Assembly: GCA_035547915.1 (NCBI GenBank)
Contig: DASZTS010000087.1
Coordinates: 62,001 to 126,000, forward strand
DNA: 64,000 bases
Source of the DNA: DASSFG01 sp035547915
Lineage (GTDB): Bacteria; Planctomycetota; Planctomycetia; Pirellulales; JAICIG01
Reading direction: 5' to 3'
The notes beneath the pieces are model-generated. The model made no database searches, was not told where the DNA came from, and was given only the letters and a program-made list of their open reading frames with translations. Each line of letters opens with the position of its first letter. Position 1 is the first letter of the stretch. The translations under genes and the position numbers were made by a program. Below are positions 26,294-34,235 of the stretch, piece by piece.

Positions 26294-28120
26294 ATGGCAA
26301 CCGATTCGTCGGCTGGAAGCAATGTCGACATCCCTCCGGTCGATCACCCCGCTCCTGCCGCCGGTCCCACACCGAAGAAGGCTGTCGGCAACGGCATCCA
26401 CATCGATGCCGGACAGAATAAAACCGGACAGCAGCCCGCGACGGCGTCGACTACAAACAAGTCGGCAGGTCAGCCCGTCAAGGCGAAAACAGAGGCCAAG
26501 CCCGCCGCAAAGGCCGCGGCTCCGAAGAAGGAACTCGTCGCCAAGGCGATGCCCGGCAAGGGAACCGCCGGAGCCAAAACCAAGGCTGCCCCCAAGGCCG
26601 AGTCCGGATCGAAGGAAGGCGCCTCGACGCGAGAAGAGTTGGAAGAACTCGAAAAGGTCGGCGCGCTCGGCATGATGACGCTCGTGCCGGCCTGGATGAT
26701 CAGTGCCATCGTACACATGGTTATCCTCCTGATCTTCGGGCTGCTGCTCATGCCCGAGAAGAAGAAAGACGAACTCAAGGCACTGGTAGCGAACGTCTCC
26801 GAGAACTCGGAGGCGGTCGACGAAGTAGCCGACATCAGCGAACAGACCGAAGAGGTGAGTTCCGATGTGACCGACTTGCCGACCACCTCCGAACTGGCTT
26901 CGACGACCGACGTACTGACGCCCACCGAGATCAATGACAGTCCCGCGGCCACGGCGGAAATGGTGATGGCCGAAGTCGGGATTGCGACTGCGCCGGCCAG
27001 CGACTTGTTGAAAGACCTGTCGGTCGGTACGGGCGGCACGGGCAAGGGTAGCCTCTCGGGCCGCGCTGGCGGCGACGCGGCCAAAAGAGCGGCGGGCGCC
27101 ACCGACGCCACCGAAGCGGCGGTAGCACGGGCTCTCAAGTGGTTGGCCGAGCATCAATACCCCGACGGAAGCTGGAGCTTCGATCACTCGGAAAGCAAAT
27201 GTCAGGGCCAATGCTCCGACAACGGCAAACTGAAGGATGCCCGCTTCGCGGCAACCGGCCTGGCCCTGCTTCCGTTCTTGGGCGCCGGGCAGACGCACAA
27301 GAAGGGTAAATACAAAGAGCAAGTCCAGCGGGGGCTCTATTGGCTGGGCAGCAACATGAGCGTATCGGCGAACGGCGGCGATATGTCGGGCGGCGGCGGG
27401 TCGATGTATGGGCACGGCATCGCCACGATCGCGCTGTGCGAAGGCTACGCCATGACGCAGGACAAGCAGCTCGCACCGCCCGCGCAGCAGGCCTTGAATT
27501 TCATCATGTACGCTCAGGACCCGGTCGGTGGCGGCTGGCGCTATGGCCCCAGGCAGCCCGGCGATACGTCGGCCGTGGGCTGGCAGATCATGGCCCTCAA
27601 GAGCGGCTATCTTGGCTATCTGCAAGTCGGCAAGGCGACCGTCCACGGGGCGACCAAATTCCTCGACTCGGCCCAGGCGGAGAACGGCGCCTATTACGGC
27701 TACACCGGTCCCGGTCAGGGGCCCGCGACCACGGCGGTAGGGCTGCTGTGCCGCATGTACCTCGGCTGGGAGCATGAGAAGCCCGCGCTGGAGAAGGGCG
27801 TTAAGTATCTGGCGAGCCTGGGTCCCCAGACCAGCAACATGTACTTCAGCTACTACGCGACCCAGGTGATCCACCAGTACGACGGCCCAGACGGGGACAT
27901 CTGGCAGGCCTGGAATGTGAAAATGCGCGATTCGTTGGTGGCGTCGCAGGCCATGGAGAAGCACGAAACGGGGAGCTGGATGTTCAAGGGTGCCGACCAC
28001 GGTTTCGACGCAGGTGGACGTCTGTACTGTACGGCCATGGCCGCCATGACCCTCGAAATCTATTATCGCTACATGCCGATTTATACGAAGAAGAGTCAGG
28101 AAGACGACTGGTTGGACTGA
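26294..28120 (+). CDS. membrane-anchored prenyltransferase/squalene-oxidase-repeat protein, copy 1
   Basis: A 608-residue protein in three parts. Residues 1-115 are rich in Lys, Ala and Pro (TKAAPKAESG, AKAAAPKKE), similar in composition to histone H1 tails. A membrane segment lies at about 132-153 (WMISAIVHMVILLIFGLLLM), followed by an acidic Ser/Thr-rich linker. From about 275 the rest is an alpha/alpha-toroid of prenyltransferase/squalene-cyclase repeats: ALKWLAEHQYPDGSWSF, YGHGIATIALCEGYAMT, GGWRYGP...GDTSAVGWQIMALKSG, TTAVGLLCRMYLGW, YYATQVIHQY. A CxGQC motif sits in the first repeat. The terpene-cyclase acid motif is not evident, so a cyclase activity should not be assumed. Start ATG 26294 was chosen because the upstream extension has no coding character. 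Confidence 0.82.
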   Translation: MATDSSAGSNVDIPPVDHPAPAAGPTPKKAVGNGIHIDAGQNKTGQQPATASTTNKSAGQPVKAKTEAKPAAKAAAPKKELVAKAMPGKGTAGAKTKAAPKAESGSKEGASTREELEELEKVGALGMMTLVPAWMISAIVHMVILLIFGLLLMPEKKKDELKALVANVSENSEAVDEVADISEQTEEVSSDVTDLPTTSELASTTDVLTPTEINDSPAATAEMVMAEVGIATAPASDLLKDLSVGTGGTGKGSLSGRAGGDAAKRAAGATDATEAAVARALKWLAEHQYPDGSWSFDHSESKCQGQCSDNGKLKDARFAATGLALLPFLGAGQTHKKGKYKEQVQRGLYWLGSNMSVSANGGDMSGGGGSMYGHGIATIALCEGYAMTQDKQLAPPAQQALNFIMYAQDPVGGGWRYGPRQPGDTSAVGWQIMALKSGYLGYLQVGKATVHGATKFLDSAQAENGAYYGYTGPGQGPATTAVGLLCRMYLGWEHEKPALEKGVKYLASLGPQTSNMYFSYYATQVIHQYDGPDGDIWQAWNVKMRDSLVASQAMEKHETGSWMFKGADHGFDAGGRLYCTAMAAMTLEIYYRYMPIYTKKSQEDDWLD

Positions 28121-28210
28121 TCGGCTATAATGTAGCAGGCCATGCTGAGCGGTTGACTTGGAGGGGGGGTGCCGCCGCGGGCGGGCCGTTGGTTTCGAGG
28201 ACCAAACGCC

Positions 28211-29866
28211 ATGCTGTCTCATTCGGTCGCCGCGGGTAGTCCGCCGAGTGCCGCCGACAGCACGACAAACCTCTCCGATTCGACCGTGGTCGATGTCGGG
28301 CAGTCGCCGCCGCCCGCTGTCCCGTCGCCCTGCGAACCGGTGCCTGCCCTACCCGACGACACGGAGCCTCTCTGGGCTACCGAGCAAGTCTGCCGTTTCT
28401 GGCGGTCGACGTCCAGTTGCCTGGTCAGTCTTGTTTTGCACGCGTTGCTCGTGATCGTTCTCGGATTGCTGGCGATCGCTCCGCAAGGTCACGGCAAGGG
28501 CCTATCCCTCGTGGCATCGACGGTGGAGAGCTCGCAGCAATCTGTCGATACCGGTGAATTCCAGGCGGAATCGCAGGCCGACCTATTGGCGGGCGAATCG
28601 ACGAGCGAACCGTTGGAGCAGACGACCATCGAACTGGCCGAGAGTGTCGCCGCCGATGCCCGTGCGGCCGGGGCGCCGACGCAATCGACGGAGAGCCACG
28701 TCATACCCGATAGCGTCGGTGAGGCGCTGGCAGATCTGCCGGCCGGCATGTTGAGCGGCGAGGTCGGCGGCGCAGGGGATGCCGACGTCACTGGGGCGCT
28801 CCATGGTCGGAATGCCGGAGTGCGATCAAATCTGGCGATGACGGGCGGCGCCACGCAGGCCAGCGAAGACGCGGTCTCCCGTGGTCTGCGCTGGTTGCAG
28901 GTGCATCAACGCGCCGACGGGAGTTGGTGTTTCGATCTGAAGCAGGCCCCTTGTGAGGGCCGTTGTTCCGAAGGGGGCACCGAGGTCTCTTCGACGGGGG
29001 CCACCGCGTTGGCCTTGTTGGCGTTCTTGGGCCGCGGCGAGACGCATTTCGAGGGCGACTATCAGGACAACGTCAAACGCGGGCTGTACTACCTCACGAG
29101 CCACATGCTGATCACATCGCAAGGTGGCGACTTGCGCGGCGAGGGCGGCGGCACCATGTACTCGCACGGCATCGCCAGCATCGCACTCTGCGAGGCGTAT
29201 GCGATGACGCATGACAAAACGCTCGAGCCGTTCGCGCAGAAGGCGATCGATTTCATCGTCACCGCCCAGGACCCTCGCGGCGGTGGCTGGCGTTACGTGC
29301 CCGGAATGCCCGGCGATACGACGGTGAGCGGTTGGCAAATCATGGCGCTCAAGAGCGGTCAGATGGCTTATCTGCGCGTGCCCTACGAAACGATCGAGCG
29401 GGCTGGCCGCTTCCTCGATAGTGTGCAAGCGGAAAAAGGGGCGCGTTACACATACAAACCGAAGCTCAAAGAGGGCAAGGAGTTCACGACCTCCTCCGTC
29501 GGCTTGCTCTGCCGCATGTACCTGGGGTGGCCCAAAGACCACCAGGGTCTGCGAAGAGGCGTCGAGCTGCTGGCACGTGAAGGCCCGTCGATGCTCGGCA
29601 GTAACTCCAACATGTACTACAACTACTACGCCACGCAGATCATGCACCAGTACGGCGGCGAGCAGTGGGAGGCATGGAACACCCAGATGCGCGATTTCCT
29701 GGTGCGCACGCAGGCTGAGGGAGGGCATGAAGACGGAAGCTGGTACTTCTCCGGCGGCCAGGCCCGCGCGGGGGGCCGGCTATACGTTACGGCCGTCGCC
29801 ATCATGACGCTCGAAGTCTACTATCGTCACATGCCGCTCTATGCACCGCATGCCGTTGGGTATTAG
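28211..29866 (+). CDS. membrane-anchored prenyltransferase/squalene-oxidase-repeat protein, copy 2
   Basis: A 551-residue paralogue of the preceding gene, 90 bases downstream. The toroid domain aligns along its length: SRGLRWLQVHQRADGSWCF, CEGRC (matching CQGQC in copy 1), MYSHGIASIALCEAYAMT, GGGWRYVPGMPGDTTVSGWQIMALKSG, SVGLLCRMYLGW, YYATQIMHQYGG. The N-terminus is unrelated: no Lys/Ala tail, and a membrane segment at about 75-95 (SLVLHALLVIVLGLLAIA) after a Pro/Ser-rich stretch. The topology is probably a short cytoplasmic N-terminus with the toroid outside. ATG 28211 follows a GAGG site; a GTG at 28169 would add 14 residues. Confidence 0.82.
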   Translation: MLSHSVAAGSPPSAADSTTNLSDSTVVDVGQSPPPAVPSPCEPVPALPDDTEPLWATEQVCRFWRSTSSCLVSLVLHALLVIVLGLLAIAPQGHGKGLSLVASTVESSQQSVDTGEFQAESQADLLAGESTSEPLEQTTIELAESVAADARAAGAPTQSTESHVIPDSVGEALADLPAGMLSGEVGGAGDADVTGALHGRNAGVRSNLAMTGGATQASEDAVSRGLRWLQVHQRADGSWCFDLKQAPCEGRCSEGGTEVSSTGATALALLAFLGRGETHFEGDYQDNVKRGLYYLTSHMLITSQGGDLRGEGGGTMYSHGIASIALCEAYAMTHDKTLEPFAQKAIDFIVTAQDPRGGGWRYVPGMPGDTTVSGWQIMALKSGQMAYLRVPYETIERAGRFLDSVQAEKGARYTYKPKLKEGKEFTTSSVGLLCRMYLGWPKDHQGLRRGVELLAREGPSMLGSNSNMYYNYYATQIMHQYGGEQWEAWNTQMRDFLVRTQAEGGHEDGSWYFSGGQARAGGRLYVTAVAIMTLEVYYRHMPLYAPHAVGY

Positions 29867-29872
29867 GGCCCG

Positions 29873-30652
29873 TTGCCGACATTGCGTGTCATTCCCGTCA
29901 TCGACTTAAAACACGGCCGCGTGGTGCGCGGCGTGGCGGGCCGGCGGGAAGAATATCGGCCGATCGAGAGCCTGCTGTGCGACACGCCTTCGCCGGCCGT
30001 CGTGGGCGCAGCGTTCCGTAAGCTCGGCTTCGAGCATATATACCTGGCCGACCTGGATGCCATCGCCGGCGCTCAACCTGACTGGGCCGTTTTGGAGAGC
30101 CTGATCGATTGCGGCTTGCGGCTATGGGTGGATGCCGGCATCACGTCGCGTGAACGGGCCGCAGCGCTGGCCCGATTTGAACACAAAAGTGAATCACTCG
30201 CCGGTATCGTAGTGGGGCTCGAGTCGATGGCGAGCCCCGAAGAGTTGGCAGCCACCTTCCATGCAATCGGCCCCGGCAGAGCCATTTTCAGCCTCGATCT
30301 GCGCGACGGCACCCCCGTGGTACGTGCCAAAGAGTGGCAGCATATCTCGGCCGAAGCGATCGTGAGGGAGGTTGTGGAGCTGGGAATCGATCGGATCATC
30401 GTGCTCGACATCGCCCGCGTCGGCCTGGGCGAAGGCGTCGGTACGGTCGATCTCTGCCGCCGCCTGAAATACGACCACCCCGCCCTGAAAATCACCGCCG
30501 GGGGCGGCGTGCGTAACACAGACGATCTGATGCGGCTCTCAGACGCCGGCTGCGAGTCCGTGCTCGTAGCCTCGGCCTTGCACGATGGTCGGCTGACTGC
30601 GGCCGACCTGCGGCGATTCGGTGGCGTTCACACCGACTCCGATCCGCTCTAA
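29873..30652 (+). CDS. HisA/HisF-like TIM-barrel protein
   Basis: A 259-residue (beta/alpha)8 barrel of the HisA family. The first strand VIPVIDLKHGRVVRG carries the catalytic-type Asp, and FSLDLRDGTPV holds the second. Phosphate-binding loops are AGGGVRNTDDL and ESVLVASALHDGRL. It diverges from canonical HisA, for example DAIAGAQPDWAVLE and the missing Arg-rich loop, and looks like the separate HisA/F-related group found in methanogens, methylotrophs and planctomycetes that carry tetrahydromethanopterin C1 enzymes. No other his gene is present. It begins with TTG 29873, 6 bases after the preceding stop codon. Its stop codon overlaps the convergent SDR stop codon (30649-30652). Confidence 0.75.
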   Translation: MPTLRVIPVIDLKHGRVVRGVAGRREEYRPIESLLCDTPSPAVVGAAFRKLGFEHIYLADLDAIAGAQPDWAVLESLIDCGLRLWVDAGITSRERAAALARFEHKSESLAGIVVGLESMASPEELAATFHAIGPGRAIFSLDLRDGTPVVRAKEWQHISAEAIVREVVELGIDRIIVLDIARVGLGEGVGTVDLCRRLKYDHPALKITAGGGVRNTDDLMRLSDAGCESVLVASALHDGRLTAADLRRFGGVHTDSDPL

Positions 30653-31419
30653 AAGGTTTTTACAAGCGTGCCGCCGTCGACGGTGAGTACGGAGCCGGTG
30701 ACGTAGCTGCCGGCCTCGCTGGCGAGGAAGAGCGCGGGGCCGGCGATTTCGCGCGGCTGGCCCCAGCGGCCCAATGCTGTCCGGTCGGCGAAGCCTTTCT
30801 TCTCGGCGTCGGTGAGCATGCTGCCGGGCAGATCGGTCAGAAACGGCCCCGGGGCGATGCAGTTGACCGTGATGTTGTATTCGCCGAGTTCGAGAGCACT
30901 GGCCCGCGCCAACCCGAGCAGGGCCGATTTGGTCGCAGAATAGATATTGCGCTGCTCCTTCGAAGCCAGCCCCATGATCGACGACATGTGGATGATGCGG
31001 CCCCAACGCCGCTCCTTCATCTGCGGCACCAGCGCCCGGCACGTCGCCATGCAGCTCGTCAGGTTCAGCTCGATCAAGCGGTCCCAATCTTCGTCGCGAA
31101 TCTTGTCGATGGCCTGCACCGTATTCGAGCCGGCGTTGTTCACGAGGATGTCGACATGCTTCATCAAGGCGAGCGCTGTCTCGGCAAGCCGGGCGACGTC
31201 TTTCCGCTCGGTCATGTCGGCCACGATATATTCCACCCGCCGGTCGGTCCCTTCCTTGATCTGTGCCACCGCGGTCCGGAGCTCGTTTTCATGCCGGCTG
31301 CTGATGACGACGTCGGCTCCCGCTTCGGCGAAACCACGGGCCATCGCCAGACCCAGCCCTTTGCTGCCGCCGGTGACAAGGGCCACGCGGCCCGAGAGAT
31401 CGAAGAGTGTGTTTTGCAT
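30649..31419 (-). CDS. short-chain dehydrogenase/reductase
   Basis: A 256-residue classical SDR. The NAD(P)-binding GxxxGxG motif is VTGGSKGLGLAMARGF at residues 16-31, VNNAGSN follows, the catalytic Ser is in IIHMSSIMGLASKEQ, and the YxxxK pair is in NIYSATKSALLGLARA. The C-terminal half GRWGQPREIAGPALFLASEAGSYVTGSVLTVDGG is characteristic of gluconate 5-dehydrogenase and 3-oxoacyl-ACP reductase-like enzymes. The substrate cannot be assigned. The gene is convergent with the HisA-like gene; their stop codons share bases at 30649-30652. Confidence 0.9.
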   Translation of the reverse strand: MQNTLFDLSGRVALVTGGSKGLGLAMARGFAEAGADVVISSRHENELRTAVAQIKEGTDRRVEYIVADMTERKDVARLAETALALMKHVDILVNNAGSNTVQAIDKIRDEDWDRLIELNLTSCMATCRALVPQMKERRWGRIIHMSSIMGLASKEQRNIYSATKSALLGLARASALELGEYNITVNCIAPGPFLTDLPGSMLTDAEKKGFADRTALGRWGQPREIAGPALFLASEAGSYVTGSVLTVDGGTLVKTF

Positions 31420-31607
31420 GGTGGTCGATTGAGTACAGGGAACGTTAAACCGCTAGACAGTAGACGCGAGACAGGGGGTGATTTGCAAGCGGCTGAAGCG
31501 CTTTATCGAGATCGGTAAATCCGAGATTTCCCCGCATGGATGCGACAGGTTTCCGCAGTCCTCCCGAGCGGTAGCCCGGGCACAGCGGGCTCGCTATGCT
31601 GGGCGAC

Positions 31608-32369
31608 ATGACGTCGCTGCGAGTCCACTTTCTGCCCGCCTTGGTCACCCCCGACGAATTGGCCGGCGCGGCGGTGGTTGTGGTCGACGTGCTCCGAGCA
31701 ACGACCGTGATCACGCATGCCTTGGCCGCTGGCGCGCGTGAGGTCATTCCCTGCCTGGAGGTCGACGATGCGATGCGGGCGGTGGCCAAATTGCCTGCCG
31801 GCCAAGCCGTGCTGGGAGGTGAGCGAGGAGGGTTGAAGATCGAGGGGTTCGATCTGGGGAATTCACCCGATGAGTTCACTTCGGCGTCGGTGGGCGGCCG
31901 AACGCTGGTCTTCACCACGACGAACGGCACGCGCGCGATGACCCACGCCAGGCTGGCGCGGCGAGTGTTGATCGGCGCCTTCGCCAATGGTTCCGCCGTC
32001 GTCGAAAGCTTGGCGGATGCGGGCGACGTACGGTTACTGTGCGCCGGCACACGCGGCGAGATCACCCGCGAAGACGTCCTTTTTGCTGGCTTCGTCGCCG
32101 ATGGCTTGCTGCGGCGACGCACAGAGGATGAATCGTCCGTCGAGATCAACGATCAGCTTCTGCTCGCTCGCGACGCTTGGCGGGCGTTTCTGGCACGCGC
32201 GACCGGCAGCGATCTGAGTGTCGAGTTGGCCGCAGAATTGCGTTCAACCCAGGGTGGCCGAAACCTCAAAAAGATCGGCCTCGAACATGACATCGATGTG
32301 GCGGCACAGCTCGATCGCTTCAAGATCGTGCCAGAGCTCGATCTGCCGAGCTGGAAAATAACCGCTTGA
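31608..32369 (+). CDS. comB: 2-phosphosulfolactate phosphatase family protein (ComB)
   Basis: A 253-residue ComB-family protein. In methanogens ComB hydrolyses 2-phosphosulfolactate to sulfolactate for coenzyme M synthesis. Family motifs are VVVVDVLRATTVITHAL near residue 22, LGGERGGLKIEGFDLGNSP near 71, TTNGTRA near 104, CAGTRGEITREDVLFAG near 145, and GGRNLKKIGLEHDI near 220. Bacterial members are common and are not proof of coenzyme M, because comA, comC and comDE are not in the window. ATG 31608 was preferred to 31596 because the conserved N-terminus starts there. It is divergent from the SDR gene with a 188-base gap. Confidence 0.88.
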   Translation: MTSLRVHFLPALVTPDELAGAAVVVVDVLRATTVITHALAAGAREVIPCLEVDDAMRAVAKLPAGQAVLGGERGGLKIEGFDLGNSPDEFTSASVGGRTLVFTTTNGTRAMTHARLARRVLIGAFANGSAVVESLADAGDVRLLCAGTRGEITREDVLFAGFVADGLLRRRTEDESSVEINDQLLLARDAWRAFLARATGSDLSVELAAELRSTQGGRNLKKIGLEHDIDVAAQLDRFKIVPELDLPSWKITA

Positions 32370-32405
32370 GAACCGCACCACGCCTTCCAACCAGCCGGTA
32401 ACGAC

Positions 32406-34235
32406 CTACGCGATACGGTGCCCCAGCCGCGTGTCGGGGGTGGCGAGTCGCTGCTGGAGTTGGATGACGCGCCCCTCCAGGCGGTCCAGCTCGCGGCGAA
32501 ACTCGTGGATGGTGCGACAATCGCTTTCGAGTTCGGCGAACACGGGCGACATCAGCCGGCCGTTGTTCCAACGTGCCGCGAGCTGCTCAATCTCGCCGCG
32601 CACGCCCCGCCGCAGCCGTGTGCTGAAGGCCCATAAGAGGAGCGCGGACCAGAGCAAGAGGACGAAACCCGCCCCCAGGAAAAAATCGCTTCCCAACACC
32701 GGTGCGGGTTGCTGTCGCAGGCCCAGGTCGACCGCCAGCCACGAATCGAGGAAGAAGTTGCGGCCGAACCGATAGAGCAGGAGCACGATGAGTGCGACCA
32801 ATGCCAGCTCGTAACGGCAGCGCACCCACCAGCCCGTGTGCCGTTGGGCGAGTCGGGCCATGACTTGTTGTAATTCGCTCCCCGCCACCGACACGCAAGC
32901 CTTCGCCGCGGCGGCCGCTTCGCGCTCGACGGTCGCCAATTGTGTTTCGCGGCGTGGCAAGCCCGCGTCGGCGGCATAGCCCTCTATGATGATGGCGGCC
33001 GTGCGCAGCTCGCCCTCCTCCCAGCCGGCCGCAAGGGCACGGGCCGAGGCCTCGTCGGCCGCGGTTTCTTGGCGGCGCTGCCGCAGTCGTCGGCCGCCTT
33101 CGAAGGCGCCCCATAGGGCGAGTTGGGCCGGTGTACGCACGCGCAACAAGGCGGCGCTGGCCAACAGGCCGCCGATGCCCAAGTACAGCCGCAGCAGGCA
33201 CGAAAAGGGACTGAAGCCCCAGCAAGAAGTCACCTCGCCCAGCAGCCGGTTCTCCCAGGAACGCCGGCTGGTGAGCAGTTCGGCGCGCATCTCGCTCGCC
33301 AGTCGGCTGGCCAGCTTCGCGCGCTGCTCGGCGATGCCCACTTCGAGCTCTTGGATCTTCGGCAGACCGGCATCGAGTCTCTCGCGGCAGGCCGAGAGTG
33401 TTTCGGCGGTCAGGTCCAAGAAGTTCGCACGGCGGATCCGCTTAGCGGCCGTACCGGCGAGTTGGTGGGAAAGGAACTCGACCAGCCGGGCGAATTCGCC
33501 ACGCGGTTGCACACCCTGCCGAGCTTCGGCCAGAGCGGCGACGGAGTCGATGAAGAACATCTCGCCGGTCGCGTAGTCATCCGCCAAAATCCTCCGCCAA
33601 TCGTCGCGTATGTCGTCGTCGGTGTCGGCGTGCGTTTGCACGAAAACCAGTCGTGCGCCCGCGGCGGCCGTCGCGAGTTCTTCGGCCACCCGCGCGCTGC
33701 GGTACTTCTGCTGCGTGGTAGCGATCAGTAGTACATCGCAGTGCGGCAGCAACTCGCGCAATCGCGCCAAATTGGTGCCAGGGGCTTCTTCGTCTTCGGT
33801 CGTATCGGGGTCGGGGCAATCGAGCAGGACGAAATCTCGCAGCATCGGCAGGTTGCGATGGACCACTTGCACGCTCTGAGCGGGGATTCCGAGCTGCTCG
33901 GGCCGCAGGTCGTCGCGCGACACCAGGATCGGCTGCCGCGTGGTCGGCCGCTGCCGGCCGGCCTGGGTCACCTCGCCGCCGACGAGTGCATTGACGAGCG
34001 TGCTCTTACCGGTGCCCGTACCACCGAGCGTGGCGACGACCAGTGGGGCGTCCAGTCGCACGCGCAGCGTATCGGTGCGCTCGGCCAGGCGGCGGACCAG
34101 GGCCTGTGAATGCCGGGCCGGTGGCCAGTCGCCCGCCCGGCGCGTCCAGGCCGACAGTTCGCTCATCAGCGAGTCGACCTCGGCCAACAGTTCGAGATGC
34201 AGCAATTCGCTCGACATCTTCTGCTCCACGGTCAT
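32406..34235 (-). CDS. membrane-associated GTPase (dynamin/Era-like P-loop protein)
   Basis: A 609-residue protein. The P-loop GGTGTGKSTLVNAL is at residues 71-84, a switch threonine is in RPTTRQPI, the Walker B-like segment FVLLDCPDPDTTEDEEA replaces the usual DxxG, and QTHAD replaces NKxD. A helical middle (LKSLDAGLPKIQELEVGI-type heptads) is followed by three hydrophobic segments (YLGIGGLLASAALL, ALVALIVLLLYRF, FFLGAGFVLLLWSALLLWAF) and a coiled-coil tail. It is probably an inner-membrane-bound GTPase; function unknown. ATG 34235 overlaps the TGA of the upstream flavoprotein (ATGA). The frame extends upstream to 34628 but only as a shadow of that gene. Confidence 0.78.
   Translation of the reverse strand: MTVEQKMSSELLHLELLAEVDSLMSELSAWTRRAGDWPPARHSQALVRRLAERTDTLRVRLDAPLVVATLGGTGTGKSTLVNALVGGEVTQAGRQRPTTRQPILVSRDDLRPEQLGIPAQSVQVVHRNLPMLRDFVLLDCPDPDTTEDEEAPGTNLARLRELLPHCDVLLIATTQQKYRSARVAEELATAAAGARLVFVQTHADTDDDIRDDWRRILADDYATGEMFFIDSVAALAEARQGVQPRGEFARLVEFLSHQLAGTAAKRIRRANFLDLTAETLSACRERLDAGLPKIQELEVGIAEQRAKLASRLASEMRAELLTSRRSWENRLLGEVTSCWGFSPFSCLLRLYLGIGGLLASAALLRVRTPAQLALWGAFEGGRRLRQRRQETAADEASARALAAGWEEGELRTAAIIIEGYAADAGLPRRETQLATVEREAAAAAKACVSVAGSELQQVMARLAQRHTGWWVRCRYELALVALIVLLLYRFGRNFFLDSWLAVDLGLRQQPAPVLGSDFFLGAGFVLLLWSALLLWAFSTRLRRGVRGEIEQLAARWNNGRLMSPVFAELESDCRTIHEFRRELDRLEGRVIQLQQRLATPDTRLGHRIA

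Noticed and set aside
26273..28222. A 649-codon minus-strand frame opposite the first prenyltransferase-repeat gene
   Set aside because: Same cause. The plus-strand gene has clear domain content and a paralogue next door.
29873..30652. Histidine biosynthesis gene hisA
   Set aside because: No other his gene adjacent and the sequence departs from canonical HisA loops.
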